A stretch of 64,000 nucleotides of DNA from assembly GCA_030248215.1 (NCBI GenBank), contig JASANG010002241.1, positions 124,001 through 188,000 of the forward strand, in the 5' to 3' direction. The notes under the pieces are model-generated. The model had not been told where the DNA came from and did no database searches. It worked only from the letters and a program-made list of their open reading frames with translations. Source of the stretch: Enoplolaimus lenunculus. Lineage: Eukaryota; Nematoda; Enoplea; Enoplida; Thoracostomopsidae. Below are positions 47,118-58,352 of the stretch, in pieces (the stretch's first letter is position 1; each line of letters starts with the position of its first letter). The translations under genes and the position numbers were made by a program.

Positions 47118-47779
47118 ACCGGGGGACTCAGTTTTATGCCGTCCCATGGCATAATGCTGCAAATGAACGCTAAAACACATATTTTTACATTGAAATAACA
47201 GTAAAATACACAGAATTAAGGCGGTTATTTGGCGTTGAGCGTCATTTTGGAATGTTTTTAAAGCACAACATGGCGATTATTTGCATAAAATGTCTGTATC
47301 ACTGCCAATAAACTCGTAATTATTCATGTTTTCAGCTCGTGACGTTGGTGATGGCGCAAAATAAGGTTAGTTTGGCAGGAAAAAAATGTCTTTGGCGGTT
47401 AAAAATAGAGTTAAAATGCACCAAAAAGTCCTGAGATTCGGTTAAAATACAGTTTTGTAGACGTAAAAAGCACCAAAAATGACGATTTTAATGTTGAATA
47501 CCCCATTTTGAAGCCTGACGACCCACATTAGAGGCCTGAAACCCTGATACCCAATACAGTTTGACAGTTATACTACTATTTGAGCACCTGATGACCCAAT
47601 TTGAGTCCAAAATATTTGAATAATACCTTGAATTCGCGTGATGGTGCTATAAAAGGCGTAAATTTGCCTGAATACTTTAAGTTTTTAATGTTTTTTTCAT
47701 TTCTTCTGATGTTGTATAACGTAACAGACGGCCGTTTGCCTCCGATATAATGCGTCGATACCACAATAATGCGAATAAT

Positions 47780-48240
47780 TGACAAATAAATGCTGTTGAA
47801 CAATGTAATAAATTGCCAATACAGTAATTATAATGCAGTTGAACATACCGAACGTTTGAATACGAGTAGTAATAACACAAGTGACCATAATAAGTGACGG
47901 ACAATAACGAACCATAATGCTGTTGACCATAATACTTGTTGAATACGACAATAAGAACGTTGTTGAACACAATAATTGTTGAATACGACGAATAATATGC
48001 TGTTGAACAAACCGAATCGCAATATGACCAGTAATAAGTGACAAATAACATACGTTGACATAGTCATTGACAGTAATACAGTACATAAGGATGTTGAACA
48101 TACCATACGCAAACCATAGTGACGATAATGACGCTGAGAATCATATGACGATCATAACAATGGCATTGAACATAGCATACGACACAATATACGACATAAT
48201 AACATGACATAACAATATACAAGACGCAATTGAACATATT
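47780..48240 (-). repeat. degenerate short-unit repeat array in the element's 3' region
   Basis: The words TGTTGAACA, TTGAATACGA and GTAATAAGTGAC recur every 30-60 bp. Several overlapping open frames here are Tyr/Val-rich products of this low-complexity composition, not genes. Confidence 0.55.
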
Positions 48241-48556
48241 TGCACATTATATTTGCGAATACACGAAGCTAACGCTATGAATCGAACAAAAGTGCAATTT
48301 GTTGCTAAAAAAACCGATCGACCCAGACCAAAAATTGAGTTTGAGCTATTGAAAAACGGCGAATTGTCGCCAGCGTGCGAATTTTGACGACAGGATTGAA
48401 CGACGGTTGGCCCAATTTGAAATTTTTGAACACCAATTGAATGTTTGATTGACCTGAAACTTACCAATTTGCACGCGAAAAACTACCTGAAATAATGCGG
48501 AACACATATGGTTATAACATACAGTTTATACAATACGATACATTGTGTGTGAGCGC

Positions 48557-49462
48557 TTATGGTTGGGCGTAATTTTGCCCCAAGTTTAGTGCTTTACATA
48601 CCACAGGGCGTAAATTTGCCCGACAGCCGTAGTTAAGCAAGAATCCAGGGCGTAACTTTGCCCGTCTAATGTCGTAATAAGTCATAAATCGAGGTGCCGT
48701 CACAAATCGAGATTTTTCAAGTCCGTGAATGTGTAATATGTATGTTAGGGCGTAATTTAACCCATTAGTGAGACAAGTTTTTATTTTGTTATTTGTCATT
48801 GTTTGTAGTTGTTGGTTAACAAAATCACCGGGGAGCTTCTCCCTGGCTTTTTTTCTGAATACGTCGTAATGCATGATCCCTTCGATGTCACTATCGCGAT
48901 TGTTAGTTCTGAAATTCAGTAATAAGACCTTGTATGGTTCTAACATATCGGCATGTTTGCCGTTGACAACAAAACGCTGGCGCAATTTTTCTCGACCTAA
49001 AAAGTCTGGTATAGGGAATGTTATGTTTGCGCATTGAGCGGGATGATCCACTGGTATGGAAACAAACGAGAATTGGTTGGGCTGGGGTTGCATTTCACCG
49101 TTGGGTTGTTGTTCAGCGATGTCAATGACTACGTAATAACTCGCACCACTGACGATTACACAAACGCTAACACAAACTGCAATATAGTAATATAGCGCAA
49201 ACAACATAATAAACACGTTTTTAACAGGGGATAAATACTGGGTTGGTCGAGGTCGAAAATGCTTATTTATGCGTCGTATTATCAAACATATGTGTTGTTG
49301 TATGCAACTTATAGCCAGATCTAATATTTCGCGTTTTGTGTGACATGGATTTTGGTTACAAAATGGATGTTTACTAAAAATTTTACTTGCGGTGTCGATG
49401 TTATAACCGCCGGTGATTTTGTTTTGAATCAAATTACTTTTAGTATTTCCCATTACATGCAA
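48557..49462 (-). CDS. third open frame of the Ty3/gypsy element, one membrane segment
   Basis: An open frame of 301 codons downstream of pol in the element. A hydrophobic stretch at residues about 84-112 (FIMLFALYYYIAVCVSVCVI) looks like a single membrane anchor, followed by a mainly polar domain with few cysteines. The position is where env-bearing elements keep env, but I see no cleavage site, fusion peptide or recognisable envelope motif, so its role is unknown. The C-terminal end overlaps the GGGCGTAA repeats. The codons are read as they stand. Confidence 0.5.
   Translation of the reverse strand: MHVMGNTKSNLIQNKITGGYNIDTASKIFSKHPFCNQNPCHTKREILDLAISCIQQHICLIIRRINKHFRPRPTQYLSPVKNVFIMLFALYYYIAVCVSVCVIVSGASYYVVIDIAEQQPNGEMQPQPNQFSFVSIPVDHPAQCANITFPIPDFLGREKLRQRFVVNGKHADMLEPYKVLLLNFRTNNRDSDIEGIMHYDVFRKKAREKLPGDFVNQQLQTMTNNKIKTCLTNGLNYALTYILHIHGLEKSRFVTAPRFMTYYDIRRAKLRPGFLLNYGCRANLRPVVCKALNLGQNYAQP
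48564..48763 (-). repeat. four copies of the near-palindrome GGGCGTAANTTTGCCC
   Basis: Copies start at about 48,564, 48,605, 48,648 and 48,748 (the last weaker); another weak one is near 47,655. Each is a 16 bp imperfect palindrome. They lie at the end of the third open frame. Confidence 0.7.
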
Positions 49463-49549
49463 ACTGAATAAACTAAATTGTGTTAGTTGATAGCCTGTTA
49501 TTTTAGCGTTAGCGGAGCAAAAGAATGTAAAAATGCCCCGGCCATATAG

Positions 49550-52500
49550 TCATTGTTCTTCAACTAAACGTGTGTGACAAGTACTACAATGCCATACCGC
49601 ATGCGGCGGTTCCTCGTCTAAATTAACACAATCCATGTGATACCATTCCAAACAATAGTCACATTGTATCCAAGTTCTATCAAAGCCTTTTTTAACTTCT
49701 GCATTAAAGCTACGATTGCAAACGCCGCATAATGCGTCTAGATCGTTTTGCTTAGCGCTAGCGTTAGCCTTATTGCCTCGCAGCTTACGTTCATAATTAG
49801 TATAATCCTCCGCGGTACCTGAAAAGAGTTTAAACTGCCGTTTATTATACCACTTAGGTGGTCGATTAGGCGTTCCGACCGGAATTAACTTAATGTTAGG
49901 ATCTTTAACTTCGACCACGCGATATAACCGTTCAAACTCTGGATGGAATTTGTTGGTAATACGTTTCGGATCTAGCTTTTCGATTTTTTTCATAAGTACT
50001 AAATCGCCAACAGTAAACTTGCGAGTACGCGCACGACGATCAAAATAAAATTTGTAACGCATTTGCGATTGCTCAATATGATACGCTGCTTCGCACCACG
50101 TACGTGTCATTTCTTCGAACAGTTTTGAAGCGTACGAATCTTGCGTAACTTGTGTTTGCAAAGGATACATTTGATTGTCACCTGGTATATTTGGATCGCG
50201 ACCATGTGTCATGAAAAACGGTGTTTCGCCTGTTGTTGCGTGTGGCGTAGTTCGATAAGCGAATAATGCGGCATTTAAAAGCGTATCCCAAGCCGCGTCA
50301 TATTGTTCTGCCAGCGGTTTTAATATGCGTACCAACGTTTGATTCCAGCGTTCGACGAGTCCGTTTGCTTGATGATGATACGGAGCCGAATATGCGACTC
50401 GTGAACCTACTTCAAACATTTCTTGTTTATATAACTCCGAAATGAATGCTGAACCCTGGTCAGATAAAATAATTCGCGGCACGCCGTGACGCGGTATCCA
50501 TTCATTTAATATTATATTTATAACCGTAACTGCGGTTTGATCTGCTGTTGGATACGCTTCAGCCCATTTAGTAAAATAGTCAATGATACACAAGATATAT
50601 TTGTTACCTGTTGGTGTTTCCGGTAACGGTCCGATAAAGTCAATGCCAACCATGTGAAACGGATAGATTGGCTGAATTGGTTGTAACGTATCTTTACGAT
50701 TTGGTCCATGACGAAAGCGTTGGCATGGTATACAGTGTTCGACAAAATCAGTGATATCGCGCATGCAGTTGGGCCAGAAAAACTTACGAGTTAACTTACT
50801 AAATAACTTCTTGGCGCCAATATGCCCACCGTATTTAGTACTATGATATTGTTCTAATAATGGCAAACGGAATATTTCTGGCACAACTACTTGCAATTCG
50901 TCAAAATCAATTCTTGCCGGACGAGTTGGTTTCGCGATATGAAACAATACTTCGCTAAATATTACGTAATATGGTTCATGGTCAAGAATCCATCTACGTT
51001 CAGATCGCCCGATGCCTTCTGGCATTTCCTGTGTTTCTAAATACTGTATCAGTACACGTAACTTCGCGTCATTTCGCTGCGCTTCAACTAATTGCGCTTT
51101 CTCCCAGGGCGAATCCGTCGAATGATCTTCCATGAATACGTCCGGCACATGTCGTCGTTCGTCATCAGCCGTGGTATCGTCAATTTCGATATTAGTTTGG
51201 TCAGCGTCATTCTGCTGTGATGTATCAACTATCACCTCATTACCTACCTCAGCGTCAGTTCGCTGCTGGCTATCTGCGAATGTAAATTGCTCAGGTGGTG
51301 GATCTTGTACTTCACTTGGTGGCAGAGCAGCAGGAGCACGAACATAAGTATGATCGCTTCGATGTACTGGAGCGATGTGTTTTGATATATATTTCTCACG
51401 TGCTTTGGCGATGCTTAGCGCTGCTGCTTTTACTTTAATTTCCATATCCAGTGGTTCGTCATTAATCTCGGTTGGCTCAGCTGGTAGTATTGGCGGCCGA
51501 GACAAAGCGTCAGCGTTTGCGTGAGCTGAACCTTTACGATAGACGATCTCATAATCATATTCCTGTATGCGTAGCGCAAACTTTGCTAAGCGTGTTGTTA
51601 ATTGTACTAAAGATCGTCGTTTATCAAGAATCTGTATTAGCGCCGAATGATCAGTAATTATAGTGGTATAATTGCCTAGCAGGTATGGTCTAAACTGTGT
51701 TAATGCTTTTACAACTGCTAAACATTCTTTCTCAGTAATAGCATATCGTGTCTCAGCATCAGTTAACTTACGACTACCGTAACAAATGACACGTTCTTTA
51801 CCATCGTCAGATTTCTGCGCCAAAATATAACCGATACCAATGTCACTTGCATCTGTATATAGCGTAAACGGCTTACTGAAATTAGGATATGCTAAAACAC
51901 GCGCTTCAGTTAAATGATCTTTTAATCTATCAAATGCCTGTTGACATTCTAATGACCAACGATCCTTTATCTGTACGTTCTTAATTCGACCGTGTGTTAA
52001 CTCATACAACGGATTTGCAATCGAGCTATAAGAACGAATAAATTGTCGATAATAACCGGTCAAACCTAAAAATGCACGCACTTCAGTTACTGTCTTAGGT
52101 ACAGGACTATCACGAATAGCCTTGACTTTTTCTGGATTAGGTCGAATACCATCCTCTGAAATCTGATGTCCTAAAAACAATAACTTACTTTTAGCGAAGT
52201 AATTCGAATAACCCTTCATGGCAAATAAATGCCGTCTTTTCTATATCGTCCTCCTGCATTGGAACTTGCCAATAGCCTGAACGCAAATCAATTGTTGAAA
52301 AATATTTAGCGCCGCTTAATGCGTCAAGCGTCTCATCGATACGCGGCAGCGGAAAACGATCTTTACGCGTGATTGCGTTCAACGGTCGATAGTCAATGCA
52401 CACGCGATCTGTGCCATCTTTCTTCTTAGCCAACACAACCTGAAAAGCCCATGGACTTTTCGATGGGCGTATTACACCCTGCTCTAACATTTCGTTAATA

Positions 52501-54497
52501 CTTTGGCTAAGTTTTTCACGCTTTGCAAACGGTACGCGATGAATGCGTTGCTGAATTGGAGCGTGCGGTTCAATTTCAATCCGATGTTTGACGCCAAGTG
52601 TCGTGTGATTGATCGGCTCGTCAGATTTAGCGAATAAGTCACGATTATTATGTAATACCAGCTTAAGTAATGATTGTTCATGATCATCAAGCGCTGTATC
52701 ACTTAGATCTAATTTGTCTGGTAGCTCGATATCTGATGAATGTATCAACTGATGCTCAAGCGATTGTTTGAATTGTTGCAATTTGTCATCGCGTTCAGTT
52801 CGCTTGAATGTGACGTTAAAATTCGCAATATTCGCGTTTTGTTGGTCAATATCGACATGAAATTCGTTGATGTTGTCAGCTGTTAGTGCCGTTGCATGAT
52901 CAATAGCTGTATCGCGATCGAGTATTACAACTGTTGATTCGATTTCATCTGTAATCTGACCCATTTTGGTTAAGCCGTGAATTCGGCTAGGATGATCAGG
53001 CTCAAACAGTAATTCAGTACCATCCGGTATTGCTTCTGGTGCTTTTATGCGAACGAATTGTGTTGTTCGAGCTGGTATTTCGACAGAATGAATTACTTCA
53101 CAAACCTGCAAAACGCGCTTTTTAACACTTTCGGTTGCTTCCGTTAATTCAGGTGGCGCCCATGACCAAGATGGTATTGTTGTATCGCGATATTTGACGC
53201 TCATCGAAAAATAGTCAATAGTCAATCGAAATACCTGTAACGTGTCATCGCCGAACATAAGCATGTTTGTAATATCTGGTACGACGTGTACTTTGATTGG
53301 CGCAGTTACTGGTCCGATTGTAACGTGCATGATGATTGACCCGATCGATTCTGTCGAACCACCTTCTGTGAATCCGTAACAATCGACAAGATCATTTTTG
53401 TCGACGCCATGTGATTTGAAATATTGCTTCCACACATCTTCGCGCATGAGCGTTAGTTCAGCTCCTGTATCGACTAAACCTACAACTGTATAATCATCGA
53501 TATGCGCTTCGACAAAGAATCGTGAAGATTTACCTGAAAAATGACAAACCTCTTCCACAGTCTTTTTCTGATGAGGTGTAAAACCTGCGTCGACCATAAC
53601 TGCTGGTGTCGCATCACTACGTTTACGTATTGCAAGCTGTTGTGCAATTGTTACCGATTTCTTTGGTGTAGTTGCTTGCGCCACGACAGTTGTTGCATTT
53701 TGACACGTTTGTGATTGACTTTGTTGATCATTTGTTGAAGTTCGCAATTCAGCATTACTTAACGAACGTTGTGTATTTGCGATTTGAGTATTTTTCGAAG
53801 CCGTTACTTCGGCTGGCGTGTTGTTTTGTCGCACATCTTGTGAACTTGAAAAGTCAATCAATGGTGTTGGCGTAATCAATGGTGGCGGTGGAGTACGATT
53901 CAATTGCGTACTTTGTGTCATAATCGATGTCATACGCCGAACTGAATTACGATCAGCATCGTTACTGTTTTTAAAACGGAACCAACAGTTCTCTGGTCGA
54001 TGTCCACGCTTGTTACAGATCGAACAAACTGGCACTTGTTGTTGCTGAACCGCATTAGCATACGAATTTGTAGCATTTTGTTGCCGCATGTTTGACTGGG
54101 CGTTATTATACCCGGATGACTGTTGTTGAGATTGACGTTGCGGGCAATAACGCTGTATATGTCCAGTGTTATTACAAGAATAACAGGTCATGTTTGTCAT
54201 TGCTTGTTGTTGAGCAGGCGTGAAATTTACGTTTGGTGTTTTCACAGGTCGATTTTGGCCAAAATTCGTATTTTTCGAGCCGTAATTCGGCTGAGGCTGA
54301 TTCGAGCCGGAATTTTGTTGTTGATTCTGTCTCACGGCACCTGTACCATTGTTTTGCTGCATTGGTTTCTGACCTGCCTGCTCGTTTTGAGATTTCGACT
54401 TGTTCGGTGGCTGAATCGGATTTTGCTCATTTCGCATATTTAGCGTTTCTTCGATTTTCTCTAGCGCGTGTCTTGAGTTCGTGAAACGATTCGTCAC
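49550..54497 (-). pseudogene. pol region: protease, RT, RNase H, integrase, PHD finger
   Basis: From 5' to 3' on the minus strand: two CCHC knuckles of nucleocapsid type (CYSCNNTGHIQRYC and CSICNKRGHRPENC, about 54,000-54,190), an aspartic protease (DTGAELTLM), reverse transcriptase (VLAKKKDGTDRVCIDYRPLN), RNase H (LYTDASDIGIGYILAQ), the integrase HHCC zinc-binding region and DDE core (VGIDFIGPLP, ILSDQGSAF, HHQANGLVERWNQ), and a C-terminal PHD finger. The motifs place it in Ty3/gypsy. Its 5' end overlaps gag by about 70 bp in another frame, the arrangement used by families that make Gag-Pol by ribosomal frameshifting. This copy is defective, with about one break. Confidence 0.9.
49577..49729 (-). 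other. PHD finger at the C-terminus of the retrotransposon integrase
   Basis: Spacing C-x2-C .. C-x2-C-x4-H-x2-C .. C-x2-C (CGVCNRSF, WIQCDYCLEWYHMDC, WHCSTC) fits the C4HC3 PHD pattern, including the aromatic W before the last cysteine pair. PHD fingers of host proteins bind histone H3 tails. Here it occupies the position where chromoviruses carry a chromodomain, so a role in choosing integration sites is a reasonable inference. Confidence 0.8.
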
Positions 54498-55884
54498 CGC
54501 CGCTGGTTAATTTGTGAAATATTGCAGATTTAACGTTCGCTAAAAATGTATTTCGCAATAATTCTTGTGATTCGAGCTCATTCAGACACTTGCGATGAAT
54601 GTATCTTTGCCAATAACAGTACAATTCTTCAGCAAATGCGTTTACATCGCCTTTTTGTTGAATACTCTGAAACTTAGTAAGATGGTTAGTAAATGTAGTT
54701 GCATGCGAAAAACGTTTTTTGAAATGTGCAACCACGACGTCATAGTCATCTTGCGTGAACGGCCGTGTCGGATGTTCGACATATTGCAAGTAATTGTCTG
54801 CAGCTGAATTTTCAGCTATTTTATTGCGAAACCATTTCCATTTATCTTTTTGTGATGTTATTTCACGCTCCTCGAGCTGACGATTGAATTTATTGAACCA
54901 CCGATCGAAATCTGTTTCACCTGTGTATGACTCTATAACTAATGGTTCGTTAGTAATAGCATGCACAATGATTGGTGGAATGTTACTTTGCAAATTAATT
55001 TGGGCGTTACTCTGCCCGTTATCGTTTTGATATTGCGGCGTAGATATTTTATCCTGTGCGTCAGGCGAATGCAAAACTTGTGACAATTCGTTGTTATCTA
55101 AATCAAGTAACGACGCATGATCGCCGTTAGCACGTGGTGTCGATATACGTATTGACTTAACGCGTGTTTCAGCGTGTTGAGTGTTGTCACGATCGAAATT
55201 TGGCATTAAAAGTTTTTGTTGCGTGTCTTCGCAAACTGTAATACGATTTTTGACAACTGCGATATCAGTTCGCAACGCTTCGATATTATCACGCGTATCT
55301 TGAGCGACACTAGCTAACTCATTTTGAATTTTGTCAATTTTATGGTCAATTTTGCGTTCGACACGTTGGACATTTTGTGTCAGATTCAATTGAACGTTAG
55401 TAACATTTTCCTGTACATCATGTACTTTGTGCTGCACGGTATAAACATCTTGCTGTACAGCCTTAACGTCTTGTTGAATGTTTTGTTGAACCTTAGCTAC
55501 ATTTTGGTTAACTAAGTCTGTGTTTACCGAATTTTGCTTCTCAACCCGCTGCAGTAAGTCGTAAATGCGACTGAATTGTGTAGTTTCATCAGAAACAACA
55601 GGCGGTTGGGTTGAGGTAGCATTTGGTGCGATATTGACAGCCTGTATCGCAGTTTCAGGGTCATTGACAACAGTTATATCTGACACAGTACTATTAGCTA
55701 AGTCAAATTCAGGATTCTCAAGCCGTTGAGTATAATGCTCAGTAAAATCATCAGCCGGAGGCTGATAGTCAGTAATTTGGTCAAAATCAGATGCCGATTG
55801 TACTCTGCCGATAGCAGAATTCCGTGTAGTACGCTGGCTCATGGTAGTAAACTGATGTAGGACACAACGAAATTTACTTACCAC
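54427..55884 (-). CDS. gag of the Ty3/gypsy element
   Basis: Open frame of 485 codons starting about 100 bp inside the 5' LTR. The N-terminal third is polar. The middle has an extended coiled-coil-like region with repeated VQQDV/VQHKV/VQENV heptads (about 55,320-55,510). The C-terminal third carries the retrotransposon gag capsid fold signature (FDRWFNKFNRQLEE .. KWKWFRNKIAE .. FAEELYCYWQRY). The zinc knuckles are not in this frame but in the following one. Confidence 0.8.
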   Translation of the reverse strand: MVSKFRCVLHQFTTMSQRTTRNSAIGRVQSASDFDQITDYQPPADDFTEHYTQRLENPEFDLANSTVSDITVVNDPETAIQAVNIAPNATSTQPPVVSDETTQFSRIYDLLQRVEKQNSVNTDLVNQNVAKVQQNIQQDVKAVQQDVYTVQHKVHDVQENVTNVQLNLTQNVQRVERKIDHKIDKIQNELASVAQDTRDNIEALRTDIAVVKNRITVCEDTQQKLLMPNFDRDNTQHAETRVKSIRISTPRANGDHASLLDLDNNELSQVLHSPDAQDKISTPQYQNDNGQSNAQINLQSNIPPIIVHAITNEPLVIESYTGETDFDRWFNKFNRQLEEREITSQKDKWKWFRNKIAENSAADNYLQYVEHPTRPFTQDDYDVVVAHFKKRFSHATTFTNHLTKFQSIQQKGDVNAFAEELYCYWQRYIHRKCLNELESQELLRNTFLANVKSAIFHKLTSGGDESFHELKTRARENRRNAKYAK

Positions 55885-55969
55885 CTGTCTTTATCAAACT
55901 TTGTAAAATCACTCACAGAGATCGATCGATCTTTATATTCGTAATCAAATCACCAGAATTCAAAAGCAT

Positions 55970-55988
55970 GAGACCATCGTGGTCACCA
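55970..55988 (-). other. putative tRNA primer-binding site
   Basis: Directly after the 5' LTR end the minus strand reads TGGTGACCACGATGGTC, starting with the TGG expected opposite a tRNA CCA end. Which tRNA would match was not determined. Confidence 0.5.
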
Positions 55989-56966
55989 TGTCAGCTCTGG
56001 ACTTCGCTATTTGGCCCTGTTTGAGGCTAAAATATCCGAAAACTGTAGATTTTTGACTCATGCAATTCTAAGTGATCTGATTCGGGTTAGTACGCTCTGG
56101 AGTGTTAACACCGAGTTTTGTAGGTTTAATACAAGTAACAGAACAAATAATACGGCAGCGTACACAACATAAACATCGGCGATGCCAATTTGACTCGCGA
56201 AATCCGCAATTTTACGAAATTTCGGGATAACTCGAAATTATGTCAAAATCGGGCGAAAATCAGAGTTTTACGTCAAATCCGTGATTAAATTGGCCAGCAA
56301 TCGTAAAATTACCGCAATTCTTCGCAAACGAACAACTATATAACAGCAATGGCGCTCTATAACTCGCCGGGACCGTAGTTGCACAATTTGCAACACAAAA
56401 CACGTAATTCTTACAAACTACCGTTTTCGAGGCCCAAACACAGCAATTCCGCTAATACGCAAATCCAAGCCGTAATTCTGGCTAAAACTACCGAATTCCG
56501 TATAATTCCGTTCAATTCTGCTACCACACGCAATTTCTACACTACTTGTATAATGTCTGATAACCGAAAAATGTCCGAATGCGCACTAAAAACTAGCTAA
56601 GCCAATAGAAAAATTATTTAGCCGGAAAACTCAAGGGGTAGCTCGAAAAATTGGCAGAAATAAGTTGGGGAATTTTGGGGAGATTTTTGGGGAATTTAAG
56701 GGTTTTGAGTAGGAAAATGGAATGCGCGAGCAAAAATAACCCAGAATATAAGAAATAACGAATATAGGCACAATATAAGGCGAAATAACGGCACATTCAT
56801 AAACTACTAAAATCGACTTAACTCAAACGAGTACAAAGCGACGGTAATGTCGCATAAAAGCGGGTTTGCAAGCATTAGAGGCCACGGGAGGACATAAACA
56901 GAGCCCGCGGCAAACGAGGGCGGGGGAACTGTGGTTGCAGGGCAACCACAGGACCCCTGCCCGACA
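55989..56966 (-). repeat. 5' LTR of the Ty3/gypsy element
   Basis: 978 bp partner of 46,140-47,117, with TG/CA ends. AGGAG follows at 56,967-56,971. Confidence 0.95.
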
Positions 56967-57600
56967 AGGAGTTTGGAGTTACTGGAGTATTATTGGAGTA
57001 TTCTGGAGTTGTTTATTGGAGTTTGTTTAGTATTAGCATCGGAGTCCGGAGTTTATTAGGAGTTATTGAGAATATTTAATATTAGCGTAAGTTTAGCCAC
57101 TACGTTGATATTTACCGGCATAACACTTGTCATTATTGTTTACTAAACTGTTACAACCGCCCGCGACTATTCAGAGCGTTGAGGATTCCCACAAGCCGCA
57201 TTGTATTACGGACACACACACACCGAATACCTTGCAAATCCGACAGGTATAAACTGAAATAGGCATATTTTGTTTCGTAAAATTGGTAGTCTCTAGGCCT
57301 GGAAAACTGTTACGTACCATTTTCATGTTACGTGTGTTATTGTCATAATTGTCGCCGAGACGTACTTTGATTCGGTAGTTGTCCCGTAGGCTGCGTTTGA
57401 CAGAAATTGCATATTCATTGCAATTCCCCGGAATTTTTCGCAGCAATGTCACTTTTCGGCCGTATAGCCCTCGTTCAAAAGTCATTACCGAAATTCGGGG
57501 GAAAACTATATTTGGCATAAACGGGACGAACGGGCTTGTGTTTATCATTTCGCTTTGCGCACTTGTTAATTACTACTAAAACGGATAAACAGTATATTGT
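56967..57600 (+). repeat. old LTR-like repeat, right of the younger insertion
   Basis: It starts with GGAGTT-rich sequence continuing that at 46,060-46,139, then at 57,260-57,520 carries the second copy of the 45,190-45,580 repeat. With the younger element removed, the two copies would sit about 1.1 kb apart. Confidence 0.5.
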
Positions 57601-58352
57601 AAACGCGGACGAGCCGTAGGATTGTGTAGAATCGCATTGAAACTGTTCCAGAATCGACCGGAAACTACACGATACCGCCTTCTGATCGGTCGAAAATCCT
57701 CGCTTTAGGCCAGTCCTGATTTTACAGGCCCTTGTACAAATTCTTAATTAATGCAGCTTAATGAAAACATCCGCAAAGATCAGCAAGGCAAAAATATATG
57801 CGAATGAGATGCCGATACGAAACATCTGCGAAATCTGTGCTATTTGGTTATAAGTATCGTTACTGCACCTAGCATAGTATTTCTTTGCTACCTTTGCCCG
57901 TAACTGACTCCTACAACTGCGCGGATCTCAAAACATAAGTGGAAAACTAATGGCTAGAACGAAAAGTAAACAACAGCGTTGAATTACGAACATTTTCGCT
58001 CGCTTTTTTAAAAGCTATAAAGACCTAATTATATATATGGTTTAAAGTTTAGAATCTATAAAAATTGTGTGGTTAACGTTCATTTTCTTTAGGGATACAT
58101 GTGACACATACATTCAAACTGGTATTCGAATTCTGTTGTTGCCGGTTTACGTTGCTTACCATCATAATTTAGTGACAGAGTTTGACGCTGTGCCACATAC
58201 CACGTGGACGGTGTGCCACTGTGACAGGGAAAATGTGTGATGAGTATGAAGACAAAAGATTTTATTACCATAGCTAGTGCAAAGCTGAAATTTTTTGTTA
58301 ACTTTGAGATTTTGATCTAAGTTTTTGCTATTACCATCTTTTAATTGCGCTA
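57601..58352. other. intergenic region upstream of the R3HCC1-like gene
   Basis: No repeat or RNA gene recognised. The promoter and any 5' untranslated exon of the downstream gene should lie here but were not resolved. Confidence 0.4.

Larger units (their letters stand above)
46140..56966 (-). mobile_element. Ty3/gypsy LTR retrotransposon with PHD finger, fairly young, defective
   Basis: It is bounded by 978 bp LTRs (46,140-47,117 and 55,989-56,966) starting TG and ending CA, with the 5 bp target duplication AGGAG at 46,135-46,139 and 56,967-56,971. The order on the minus strand is LTR, primer-binding site, gag, pol (protease, reverse transcriptase, RNase H, integrase, PHD finger), a third open frame, a repeat-rich 3' region, LTR. 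The LTRs differ at roughly 2 percent of positions by eye, so the insertion is recent next to its surroundings. Gag looks whole; pol has about one break, so the copy is not autonomous. It was inserted into an older LTR-like repeat. Confidence 0.92.

Noticed and set aside
47677-48112. Three overlapping Tyr/Val-rich frames of 94-134 codons
   Set aside because: All three frames of the same strand are open because of the low-complexity repeat in the element's 3' region; none resembles a protein family.
55324-55515. Plus-strand frame opposite gag
   Set aside because: Antisense shadow of the heptad-repeat part of gag.
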